Shown here: positions 45,613 to 53,841 of the stretch, piece by piece | Numbering within the stretch: position 1 is the stretch's first letter | Layout: each line of letters begins with the position of its first letter | Source of the DNA: CALMEC01 sp963706315 | Lineage (GTDB): Bacteria; Actinomycetota; Thermoleophilia; Miltoncostaeales; Miltoncostaeaceae | Assembly (NCBI GenBank): GCA_963706315.1 | Contig: CAVPMA010000024.1 | Coordinates: 62,001 to 126,000 of the forward strand | Length of the DNA: 64,000 bases | Reading direction: 5' to 3' | Translations under genes and position numbers: made by a program | The notes under the pieces: generated by a model | Databases searched by the model: none | Told to the model about the DNA's origin: nothing | Seen by the model: the letters and a program-made list of their open reading frames with translations, nothing else

Positions 45613-47114
45613 TCGTCGCCGCGCCCGCGGTCCCGCCGCCTCCGCCTCAACATGCGCTCGTCACCCTGCGCCCCGGCGCATCGCCGGCGCCGCTCGGCGA
45701 CGGCGCCGAACGCCTCCTGCCGGGGTCACGCACGTTTCTCGTCCGGTTGCGGCCCGGAACGACGCTCGCCGGGCTGCGCCGACTGTCCGGCGTGGCCGCC
45801 GTCGAACCCGACCGTGTGCGCGCCCGCACCGGGCGGGTCGACCCGCTCATCCCGCAACAGACCTACCTGCGCCAGATCGTCTGGACGCCGGCGACGGGCC
45901 GCCGCCGCCCGCTCGTCGCCGTGCTCGACACCGGTGTCGACGGGACGTCTCGCGATCTTCGCGACCAGATCGTCACCGACTTCGCGCGGTCCTTCATCGA
46001 CGGCTCTCCCGCGCTCACCGACCGGTCGGGGCACGGGACGCACGTCGCCGGGATCATCGCGGCCACAGCCGGCAACGGTGTCGGGGTGGCCGGGGTGGCG
46101 AACGCGCGGCTGCTGATCGTCAAGGTCGCGGATGCGCAGGGCCGCGCCACGACTTCGACGCTGGTGCGCGGAATCCGGTACGCGGTCGCCCGCGGCGCGC
46201 GCATCATCAACCTGTCCTTCGGCGGCGCGGGCTACTCGGAGCTCGAGCAGGACACGATCCTCGAGGCGCGCCGGGCGGGCGCGCTGGTGATCGCGGCGGC
46301 CGGCAACTCCGGCGGCGTCGGCAGCCCGCGCGAGTTCCCCGGCGCGTACCGGCACGTGCTCACCGTCGCGGCCGCCAGAGCCGACGGCGATGCCATCATC
46401 GACTCGACACGGGGTCCACAGGTCGCGATCGCCGCACCCGGTAAGCGCGTGTTCTCGACGCTCCCGAACGGCCGGTACGGCCGGCGGACCGGGACCTCGA
46501 TGGCCGCCGCCGTGGTGTCGGGCGCCGCAGCCAGGCTGCTCGCCGCCCGCCCGGGGCTCGATGCGTCGCAGCTGCGGTCCCTCCTGCTGGACAACGCCCG
46601 CGACGTCGCCACGCCCGGACGCGACGACGCCACCGGATGGGGGCTGGTCGACCTGCGCGCGGCGCTCACGGCTCCGACCCCACGGCGGGACAGCGCCGAA
46701 CCGAACGACGACCCCGCCCTCGCCCGGCGTCTGCCGGAGCTCGATCCGGGCGCGGCGACGGGGGAGGTGGCGGTCGAGGGGAGCGTGGAGCAGTGGGCGG
46801 ACCCCAAGGACGACTACCGTATCCGCCTCGACGCAGGCGATTCCCTCGAACTCGACGTCCACAGCCTGGCCGACCAGGACCTCGACCTCGTAGTCTGGCG
46901 GCCGGACGCGCCGGCCTTCGCGCCGGGAGGGGCCTACGCGCGCCGCTGGCTCGCGGCGGCGGCGCTCGGCCCGGGGACCTCCGAGGTGCTGCGGTACACG
47001 GCGAAGGAGGCGGGCATCCACACCGTCGAGGTGCGGGGGGCGTCGGGGCGGGGACGGTACCGGCTCGTCGTCCGCAGGATCGCGGCGCCGCCGATGCTTC
47101 CGCCGGTTCCCTGA
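45609..47114 (+). CDS. Subtilisin-like (S8) serine protease
   Basis: About 501 residues. A proline-rich start (PPPPPQHALVTLRPG) resembles an inhibitor propeptide (residues 15-75 with FLVRLRPGTTLAGLRRLSGV and VAAVEPD). The catalytic domain has Asp107 (AVLDTGVDG), His142 (GHGTHVAG), oxyanion Asn233 (AAGNSGG) and Ser297 (GTSMAAAVVSG). The C-terminal part (about 370-495) is a beta-rich pre-peptidase-like domain. No ATG, GTG or TTG precedes the conserved region in frame; CTG 45609 overlaps the upstream stop like other genes here, so either CTG initiates or the 5' end is altered. No signal peptide can be seen for the same reason. Confidence 0.85.
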   Translation: MIVAAPAVPPPPPQHALVTLRPGASPAPLGDGAERLLPGSRTFLVRLRPGTTLAGLRRLSGVAAVEPDRVRARTGRVDPLIPQQTYLRQIVWTPATGRRRPLVAVLDTGVDGTSRDLRDQIVTDFARSFIDGSPALTDRSGHGTHVAGIIAATAGNGVGVAGVANARLLIVKVADAQGRATTSTLVRGIRYAVARGARIINLSFGGAGYSELEQDTILEARRAGALVIAAAGNSGGVGSPREFPGAYRHVLTVAAARADGDAIIDSTRGPQVAIAAPGKRVFSTLPNGRYGRRTGTSMAAAVVSGAAARLLAARPGLDASQLRSLLLDNARDVATPGRDDATGWGLVDLRAALTAPTPRRDSAEPNDDPALARRLPELDPGAATGEVAVEGSVEQWADPKDDYRIRLDAGDSLELDVHSLADQDLDLVVWRPDAPAFAPGGAYARRWLAAAALGPGTSEVLRYTAKEAGIHTVEVRGASGRGRYRLVVRRIAAPPMLPPVP

Positions 47115-47144
47115 ACCGGACGCCGGTGCAAGTGGCGTTGCGGG

Positions 47145-49298
47145 ATGGCGACCGAACGTGCCACGCCGCCCCTCCTGCGCAAGAATAGGAGGGTGGAGAC
47201 GGCACCGCCACGACGTCGGACTCGGCGGACCGCCAACGGCCCGAGCCTCGTCGACCCCGCGCTCTACATCAACCGTGAGCTCTCGTGGCTCGACTTCAAC
47301 GCACGGGTGCTCGCGCTCGCCGCCGACCCCGAGCTGCCCCTGTTCGAGCGTTGCAAGTTCATGGCGATCTTCTCGAGCAACCTCGACGAGTTCTTCATGG
47401 TGCGGGTCGCCGGTCACCAGGACGCGCTCGAGGCGGGGCGCGCGCCGACCACGCCGGACGGCACCGGCCGCGACGAGACGCTGGACCGCGTCGCGGAGCG
47501 TGCGTCCATGCTGGTCGCGGAACAGGGGCGCCTGTGGAAGGAGTCGATCCGTCCCGAGCTCGCCCGAGCCGGCCTCGCGATCATGTCGCTCGCCGACCTC
47601 GACTCTCGGGTGGCCAAGCGCGTCGACCTGATCTTCGACCGTGAGATCTATCCGGTCCTCACGCCCCTGGCCGTCGGGCCGGGGCAGCCGTTCCCGTACA
47701 TCTCCGGTCTGTCCCTCAGCCTCGGTGCGACGGTACGCGATCCGAGCCTGGGCGAGGCGAGGTTTGCGCGCGTGAAGCTCTCACCGGGGCTCCCGCGGTT
47801 CACCCCCGTCCCGGGTGGCTTCGTCCCGACCGAAGAGATCGTCCGTGCGAATCTCGAGCGGATCTTCCCCGGGATGGAGGTCACCGACACCCTGCTCTTC
47901 CGAGTCACGCGCGACGCGGACTTCGCCATCTCCGACGAGGCCGACGACCTGCTCGGCGCCGTCGAGGCACAGCTTCGCCGCCGGCGGTTCGGCGACGTCG
48001 TGCGACTCGAGGTGGAGAACAGCGCCCCAAAGACGGTCGTCGCCCAGCTCCGCGATGCGCTCGGACTGGCACCCCGTGACGTGTACCGGATCTCGGGGTT
48101 TCTCGACCTCACCAGCCTCTGGCAGCTGCTCGAGCTGGAGCGACCGGATCTGCGCGAGCCCGCGTGGGAGCCCCGCATCCATCCGCGCCTCCGCGCCGAC
48201 GACGGCGAGTCGATCGACATGTTCGGCGTCATCCGGCAGGGCGACCTGCTCGTGCATCACCCCTTCGACGACTTCGAGACGAGCGTCGCCAGGTTCGTGG
48301 AGCAGGCCGCCGCGGATCCGGACGTCGTCGCGATCAAGCAGACCCTGTACCGGACGAGCGGTGACACGCCGATCGTGCCGGCCTTGATGCACGCTGCGGA
48401 GCAGGGCAAGCAGACCGTCTGCCTGGTGGAGCTGCAGGCCCGGTTCGACGAGGAGCGCAACATCAGCTGGGCAAAGGCCCTCGAGCGGTCCGGGGTGCAC
48501 GTCGTCTACGGCCTCGTCGGGCGCAAGACCCACGCCAAGCTCGCCCTGGTGGTGCGGCGGGAGGGCAAGCGCCTGCACCGCTACGTCCACATCGGCACCG
48601 GCAACTACAACCCGAGCACCGCGCGCCTCTACACCGACCTCGGGCTCTTCACGAGCCGCGAGGACATCACAGAAGACGTCGCCGACCTGTTCAACTACAT
48701 GACGGGCTTCTCGCGCTCGCCCGAATACCGCAAAGTCCTGGTCGCGCCCGAATCGGTGCGCGACGGGCTCATCGGCGAGATCGGGCGCGTCGCGGCTGCG
48801 CATCGCACCGGGACGCCCGGGCGCATCGTCATGAAGCTCAACGCGATCATCGACGGTGCCGTCATCCAGGCGCTCTACGGGGCGTCACAGGCCGGGGTGC
48901 CGATCGATCTGCTGATCCGGGGGATCTGCGGACTCCGTCCGGGGGTGCCGGGCGTGAGCGACACCATTCGCGTGCGGTCGATCGTCGGGCGCTTCCTCGA
49001 GCACACCCGGATCTTCGCGTTCACCAGCGGCGACGAGACCGGCTACTGGATCGGATCGGCCGACATGATGGGCCGCAACCTCGACGCGCGGGTCGAGCTG
49101 CTCGCGCCCGTGGAGGACGCCACCGCCCGCGACGAGCTGGCGGCGATCCTGGACACCTACCTCGGCGACACGGCGCTTGCCTGGGCGCTCAGCCCGGATG
49201 GCACCTGGAGCCAAGTGGAAGCTCCGCCCGACGCGCCGCCGAGCAACAGCCAGGACGCCCTGATGGCCCGGGCCGTGGCCCGCCCCTCGGCCGCGTAG
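47145..49298 (+). CDS. ppk: Polyphosphate kinase 1
   Basis: A 717-residue PPK1 that polymerises phosphate from ATP reversibly. After a basic N-terminus comes YINRELSWLDFNARVL (41 on), KFMAIFSSNLDEFFMVRV, then DLLVHHPFDDF, DVVAIKQTLYRTS, VELQARFDEERNISWAKALE, the catalytic GRKTHAKLALV with its phosphorylated His, YVHIGTGNYNPSTARLYTDLG, and RNLDARVELLAPV. Start ATG 47145; GTG 47193 directly behind AGGAGG is an alternative but too close for its ribosome site. It fits with the Pst importer and CHAD proteins as a phosphate storage route. Confidence 0.95.
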   Translation: MATERATPPLLRKNRRVETAPPRRRTRRTANGPSLVDPALYINRELSWLDFNARVLALAADPELPLFERCKFMAIFSSNLDEFFMVRVAGHQDALEAGRAPTTPDGTGRDETLDRVAERASMLVAEQGRLWKESIRPELARAGLAIMSLADLDSRVAKRVDLIFDREIYPVLTPLAVGPGQPFPYISGLSLSLGATVRDPSLGEARFARVKLSPGLPRFTPVPGGFVPTEEIVRANLERIFPGMEVTDTLLFRVTRDADFAISDEADDLLGAVEAQLRRRRFGDVVRLEVENSAPKTVVAQLRDALGLAPRDVYRISGFLDLTSLWQLLELERPDLREPAWEPRIHPRLRADDGESIDMFGVIRQGDLLVHHPFDDFETSVARFVEQAAADPDVVAIKQTLYRTSGDTPIVPALMHAAEQGKQTVCLVELQARFDEERNISWAKALERSGVHVVYGLVGRKTHAKLALVVRREGKRLHRYVHIGTGNYNPSTARLYTDLGLFTSREDITEDVADLFNYMTGFSRSPEYRKVLVAPESVRDGLIGEIGRVAAAHRTGTPGRIVMKLNAIIDGAVIQALYGASQAGVPIDLLIRGICGLRPGVPGVSDTIRVRSIVGRFLEHTRIFAFTSGDETGYWIGSADMMGRNLDARVELLAPVEDATARDELAAILDTYLGDTALAWALSPDGTWSQVEAPPDAPPSNSQDALMARAVARPSAA

Positions 49299-49303
49299 CG
49301 CGC

Positions 49304-50194
49304 TCAGCGGGTGTCGACGACCTCGAAGTCGGCGCCGGTGATGCGGTTCAGGGCGTGGAGGTCGTCGTCGTTCCAGCCGGTGCTGGGCGCGCCGGTGATG
49401 TACCAGGGCGACCCGTTGTCGGCGAGGATCATCCCGTAGCGCTTCAACGCCCGGAGCACGATCCGGGCCTGCGGGCCGAAGCCGGCGAGGCTCACCGATG
49501 CCTTGAGCCGCACGCGAAGCCCCATCGGCGGCAGCGCCGGGTCGTTCGACGATCCGGCCTGGTGGCGCGCCGGGAAGACGAAGGCGCGTCGCGTTCGCGG
49601 CGCCGTGAAGCGCAGCGCGTGATCGATGATCCCGGCGCGCACCTCGCTGTAGCGGGCCAGCCCGGGGAAGATCGGGAGTCCGGCGGCGTCGGCGCTGGTC
49701 CACCCGATCGGTCGCAGCGCGTTGGACCTCAGGTTGAAGATGGCGCCGGAGCCGGCGGTCCACCGCGTGCCCGACTTGCGCGCCGCGAAGAGCTCATAGA
49801 GCTTGCAGGTGTCGCGATCGACGATCAGCATGTGCCGGTCGCTGCCTCCCTCGATCTTCGGTCGCGCGGGAATGGGATACGGCCCGCGGTCAGATTCGTC
49901 CGCGTAGTCGAAGGTCACCCGGACCTTCTTCTGGGTGCGGCGGACGACATTGAATGGGATGCCGTAGCCACCGTGATTGCTGAAGTCCGGGTGCAACGCT
50001 GCGTCGAGGCCGATCGACGCGATGAGCGTGGCGGAGCTCGCCGCGACCGGGAGCGCCGAGACGTCGCGGTTCCATGGGTTGGTCTTCGGGAAGATCGGAC
50101 AGGCGGGTGCGGACGGCAGCGGCGCCGCCGCCGCGGACCCCGCGATGAAGGTCATCACCGCCACTGCGGCGAATGCACGCGTCACGTTCGTCAC
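49304..50194 (-). CDS. Secreted protein of unknown function
   Basis: A 296-residue exported protein. The signal peptide has RAFAAVAVMTFIAGSAAAAPL with AAA-A cleavage. The mature part contains NPWNRDVSALPV, HPDFSNHGGYGIPFNVV, DESDRGPYPIPARPKIEGG, DRHMLIVDRDTCKLYELFAA, SNALRPIGWTSADAAGLPIFPGL, HALRFTAPRTRRAFVFPARH and YGMILADNGSPWYITGAP. This set of blocks recurs in secreted proteins of many soil bacteria, but the function is unknown to me. GTG 50194 follows GGAGGGAG. Divergent from the YihY gene with under 70 nt between starts. Confidence 0.8.
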   Translation of the reverse strand: MTNVTRAFAAVAVMTFIAGSAAAAPLPSAPACPIFPKTNPWNRDVSALPVAASSATLIASIGLDAALHPDFSNHGGYGIPFNVVRRTQKKVRVTFDYADESDRGPYPIPARPKIEGGSDRHMLIVDRDTCKLYELFAARKSGTRWTAGSGAIFNLRSNALRPIGWTSADAAGLPIFPGLARYSEVRAGIIDHALRFTAPRTRRAFVFPARHQAGSSNDPALPPMGLRVRLKASVSLAGFGPQARIVLRALKRYGMILADNGSPWYITGAPSTGWNDDDLHALNRITGADFEVVDTR

Positions 50195-50261
50195 CGGTCT
50201 CCCTCCCAACGCCACTACACTGATGCTTCGAGCTTCTCGTCTGTTCCACGGTTCCTTCCCT

Positions 50262-51230
50262 GTGAGCGAATTCCTCCGTCTCATGCTGTCGCCGGTGACC
50301 AGGCTTCTCCACTGGGTCTGGCGGCTCTTCCTCGCGATCCTCCGCCGCGCGATGGGCAACAACGTCACGGGAACGGCGAGCCAGTTCGCCTACAACACGT
50401 TCCTTGCGACGGTCCCGTTCCTGTTCGTAGTCGTGACCGCGATCAACATGTCCGGGCCGGACGCGTACAGGGAGCTGTTCGACGCGCTCAAGGGGACGAT
50501 CCCGGGGATCGACGGGCTCACGCGCGCGTTCGAGCAGAACACCGCCCGGGGCACCGCCGCCGGGATCGTCATCGCCTTCGGCGTGGTCGCCGGCCTGTAT
50601 CTGGCGTCGAATGCCATCGGTGCGCTCGTCGACGGCCTCGACCGTGCGCAGGGACTCAACCATCGCAGGTGGCTCCGCGGCAAGGCCATCAACTTCGGGT
50701 TCGCCCTCGGCGCGAGCGTCCTGGCGGTCGCGAGCACGCTGGCCCTGGCCGGCGGCCGCGAGCTGGTTCGCGGGCTGAGCCGGCTGCTCGGCGCCAGTCA
50801 GGGTGTCCGCGACCTGGCCGACTCTCTTGCGCTGCCGGTCGGCATCGTGACCCTCTTTCTGTTCACCCTGCTGCTGTACCGGTTCGGTCCGAACGGCATG
50901 CGACTCGGGTTCCGGACCATCCTCCCGGGGGCGCTGCTGTCGATCGCCGCGTGGCTCGGGCTCACGGCGCTCATCGGCCTGTATGCCGACGCCTTCAACA
51001 ACCTCTCCTCGGTGTACGGGACGCTGGGAGGCCTGTTCGTCTACCTCACGTTCCTGTACTTCACCGGGCTCATGTTCCTGATCGGCGCGGAGCTCAACGC
51101 CGAGATCGTGAATCGGCGGCTGCTCCGCGCATCCAAACGCGACGCGGCCGCCCGATCCTCGGCCACGTTGGCGACGACAGGGCACACCGGTGCGCCGACG
51201 GTCCGGGTGCCTGACGTCGAGGCCCGCTGA
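50262..51230 (+). CDS. YihY/BrkB-family membrane protein
   Basis: A roughly 322-residue integral membrane protein with six spans. Features: GNNVTGTASQFAYNTFLATVPFLFVVV, AIGALVDGLDRAQGLNHRRWLRGKAINFGFAL, LYRFGPNGMRLGFRTILPGALLSIAAWL and NNLSSVYGTLGGLFVYLTFLYFTGLMFLIGAELNAE, all typical. Role unsettled; YihY proteins were once called ribonuclease BN in error. Start uncertain among ATG 50223, GTG 50262 and ATG 50283; a TACACT at 50216-50221 argues against the first. Confidence 0.85.
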   Translation: MSEFLRLMLSPVTRLLHWVWRLFLAILRRAMGNNVTGTASQFAYNTFLATVPFLFVVVTAINMSGPDAYRELFDALKGTIPGIDGLTRAFEQNTARGTAAGIVIAFGVVAGLYLASNAIGALVDGLDRAQGLNHRRWLRGKAINFGFALGASVLAVASTLALAGGRELVRGLSRLLGASQGVRDLADSLALPVGIVTLFLFTLLLYRFGPNGMRLGFRTILPGALLSIAAWLGLTALIGLYADAFNNLSSVYGTLGGLFVYLTFLYFTGLMFLIGAELNAEIVNRRLLRASKRDAAARSSATLATTGHTGAPTVRVPDVEAR

Positions 51231-51297
51231 CCCGGCTTCCCGAGAGCCGGCCCACCGGGCTCTGGCATCATCCGGACGGGCGTCGGCCCACCATTTG

Positions 51298-53316
51298 ATG
51301 GCAGACAACGCGAACAACCGAGACACGCCGCCGCACCGGCGCCCCAAGAGCGGACCGCCCGGCTGGCGGGTCGAGGGCGGCCCGCCACAGAAGCAGGACG
51401 GCAAGACGCGGCGGCGGCGCATACCCGGGGGCCACACGTTCTGGTGGATCTTGGTCGCCGCGCTGGCCCTCAACTGGTTCATCGTGCAGGGCCTCATCCC
51501 CAGCGAGCCCGATCGCATCACGGTCCCGTACACCGAGTTCCTGACGCAACTCGACAGCGCGAACGTCGTCCGGATCAACTCGCGGGGCGATCAGATCCAG
51601 GGCGAGCTCCGCAACGAGATCAAGGAGGTCGACGGCGAGAAACGCTCCAAGTTCTTCAAGACGGTTCGCCCCAGCTACGTCGAGAACGACGACCTCCAGA
51701 ACCGCCTCGAGCAGAAGGGAGTGCTCGACACGGCGCGATCTCTGGACGAGCAACGCCCGCTCTGGGAGACGATTCTCGTCGGCTTCGGGCCGGCGATCCT
51801 CCTGATCCTGCTGTTCGTCTGGTTCTTCCGGAGAGCCGCGGGCGCCGGCGGCGGAGGCGGCGTGCTCGGCTTTGGCCGATCGCGGGCGAAACGCTACGAG
51901 GCGACCGAGCAGCGCACGACGTTCGCGGATGTCGCCGGCATCGACGAGGTCAAGCTCGAGCTGAGCGAGGTCGTGGACTTCCTGAAGCACCCCGACAAGT
52001 ACCTCAAGCTCGGCGGCACCATCCCCCGGGGTGTGCTGCTGTACGGCCCCCCCGGCACCGGCAAGACCCTCCTCGCGAAAGCCGTCGCAGGTGAGGCGGG
52101 CGTTCCGTTCTTCTCGCTCTCGGCGTCGGAGTTCGTGGAGATGTTCGTCGGGGTCGGTGCGAGCCGCGTGCGGGATCTGTTCAAGCAGGCAAAGGAGGCC
52201 GCGCCCGCGATCATCTTCATCGACGAGCTCGACGCCATCGGCCGCTCCCGCGGCGCGGGCGCGATGGGGGGCCACGAGGAGCGGGAGCAGACGCTCAACC
52301 AGATCCTCACCGAGATGGACGGATTCTCCGGTTCGGAGGGCGTCGTCGTGCTCGCCGCGACGAACCGGCCGGAGATCCTCGACGTCGCGCTCCTTCGTCC
52401 GGGTCGCTTCGACCGGCGGGTCGCGGTCAACCCGCCCGACCAGGCGGGACGGCTCGCGATCCTGAAGGTCCACACGCGGCACATGCCGCTCGCGGATGAC
52501 GTCGACCTGGAGGGGTTGGCGTCGTCGTCTCCGGGCATGGTCGGCGCCGACCTGAAGAACCTCGCCAACGAGGCGGCGCTCATGGCGGCGCGACGGAGCC
52601 ACGAGCGGGTGCAGCTCGCTGACTTCACCGACGCGCTCGAGAAGATCCTCCTTGGCGCCGAGCGGAAGATCATGCTCTCGAAGGAGGAACGCGAGCGCAC
52701 CGCCTACCACGAGTCGGGCCATGCGCTGCTTGGCATGCTCGAACCGGGCGCCGACCCCGTTCGCAAGATCTCGATCATCCCGCGTGGCCGGGCGCTTGGC
52801 GTGACCTTCCAGGCGCCGTCCGCCGATCGCTACGGCTACGGCGCCGCGTACCTGCGGGGCCGGATCGTCGGGGCGCTCGGCGGTCGCGCGGCGGAGCAGC
52901 TCGTCTACGGTGACGTTACCACCGGCGCCGAGTCTGACCTGGAGCAGGTGACCCGCATCGCGAAGCAGATGGTGGGTCGGTGGGGCATGAGCGAGGCGAT
53001 CGGGCCGGTGTCGGTACTTCCCGGACCGAACGACGAGCCGCTACTTCTGCCGGGGACCGGACCTGGTAGTCCGTCCCAACACACCCAGGAGCTCCTCGAT
53101 CGGGAGGTCCGGCGGATCGTCGACGAGTGCTACGCGGAGGCGCTCGACAAGCTCGCCGTCAACCGCGACAAGCTGGAGGCGTTGGCGAAGGCGCTGCTCG
53201 AGCACGAGACGCTCGACGAGGCCGACGCCTACGCCGCCGCCGGGGTCCCGCGGCCGCCACGCGAAACCCTCATCGACGCGGCTCTGATGGACTCGGAGGA
53301 CGTGCCAGCGGGCTGA
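51298..53316 (+). CDS. ftsH: ATP-dependent zinc metalloprotease FtsH
   Basis: A 672-residue membrane AAA protease. Two membrane spans (about 48-66 and 159-178) flank an extracytoplasmic domain. AAA domain: Walker A GPPGTGKT (250-257), Walker B IIFIDE (305-310), pore FVGVGASRVR and second-region ATNRPEILDVALLRPGRFDR. Peptidase: HESGH (471-475) with third ligand region TTGAESDLEQVT. It degrades unassembled membrane and regulatory proteins. The 3' end overlaps the converging MarR gene by 47 nt. Confidence 0.96.
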   Translation: MADNANNRDTPPHRRPKSGPPGWRVEGGPPQKQDGKTRRRRIPGGHTFWWILVAALALNWFIVQGLIPSEPDRITVPYTEFLTQLDSANVVRINSRGDQIQGELRNEIKEVDGEKRSKFFKTVRPSYVENDDLQNRLEQKGVLDTARSLDEQRPLWETILVGFGPAILLILLFVWFFRRAAGAGGGGGVLGFGRSRAKRYEATEQRTTFADVAGIDEVKLELSEVVDFLKHPDKYLKLGGTIPRGVLLYGPPGTGKTLLAKAVAGEAGVPFFSLSASEFVEMFVGVGASRVRDLFKQAKEAAPAIIFIDELDAIGRSRGAGAMGGHEEREQTLNQILTEMDGFSGSEGVVVLAATNRPEILDVALLRPGRFDRRVAVNPPDQAGRLAILKVHTRHMPLADDVDLEGLASSSPGMVGADLKNLANEAALMAARRSHERVQLADFTDALEKILLGAERKIMLSKEERERTAYHESGHALLGMLEPGADPVRKISIIPRGRALGVTFQAPSADRYGYGAAYLRGRIVGALGGRAAEQLVYGDVTTGAESDLEQVTRIAKQMVGRWGMSEAIGPVSVLPGPNDEPLLLPGTGPGSPSQHTQELLDREVRRIVDECYAEALDKLAVNRDKLEALAKALLEHETLDEADAYAAAGVPRPPRETLIDAALMDSEDVPAG

Positions 53317-53785
53317 GCGCCTCCGCGGTGCCCGGGACCAGCCGTTCCCACAGCTCGCCGAGGGTCGCCTGCTCGTCGGCGCTGAGGCGGCCGAGGAAGC
53401 GGGAGCGCACGCCGGCAAGATGCGTGGGGCTGGCCTCCCTGAGCTTCGCGAGCCCGTCGTCGGTGAGGACCGCGAACAGGCCGCGCCGGTCGGCGGAGCA
53501 CCGCTCGCGCTTCACGAGGCCGCGTCGCGTGAGGCGGTCGACGAGCCGGGTGATGCCGCTCTGGCTGATCAGCACCGAGTCGGCGAGCTCCGACATCCGC
53601 ATGCGCCGTTCGGCGGTGGACGCGAGGAACAGCAGCACCTCGTAGTCGGAGAGCGTGATGCCGTGCTGGGTGGTGAGCTCGCTGTCGAGCTCTCGCGCCA
53701 GCACCCCGTAGACGCGCAGGAAGCCGCCCCAGGAGCCGAGCTCCCGCCCGTTCAGCTCGTGCCGGGTGTCGGCCGACGGGGTCAC
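53270..53785 (-). CDS. MarR-family transcriptional regulator
   Basis: A 171-residue winged-helix regulator: WGGFLRVYGVLARELDSEL, LSDYEVLLFLASTAERRMRMSELADSVLISQSGITRLVDRL and RRGLVKRERCSADRRGLFAVLTDDG. MarR proteins respond to phenolics, antibiotics or oxidants. GTG 53785 gives the conserved start. It lies 56 nt before the ABC permease gene's 3' side, upstream of nothing obvious, and overlaps ftsH tail to tail. It may regulate the ABC pair, but the order (ABC genes upstream on the same strand) allows cotranscription too. Confidence 0.88.
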   Translation of the reverse strand: MTPSADTRHELNGRELGSWGGFLRVYGVLARELDSELTTQHGITLSDYEVLLFLASTAERRMRMSELADSVLISQSGITRLVDRLTRRGLVKRERCSADRRGLFAVLTDDGLAKLREASPTHLAGVRSRFLGRLSADEQATLGELWERLVPGTAEALSPLARPPSPSEPRR

Positions 53786-53841
53786 CGGCCGATGATCGCA
53801 CAACCAGCTGCGCCCGTCAGCACCCGACCGCGTGAGCGCGG

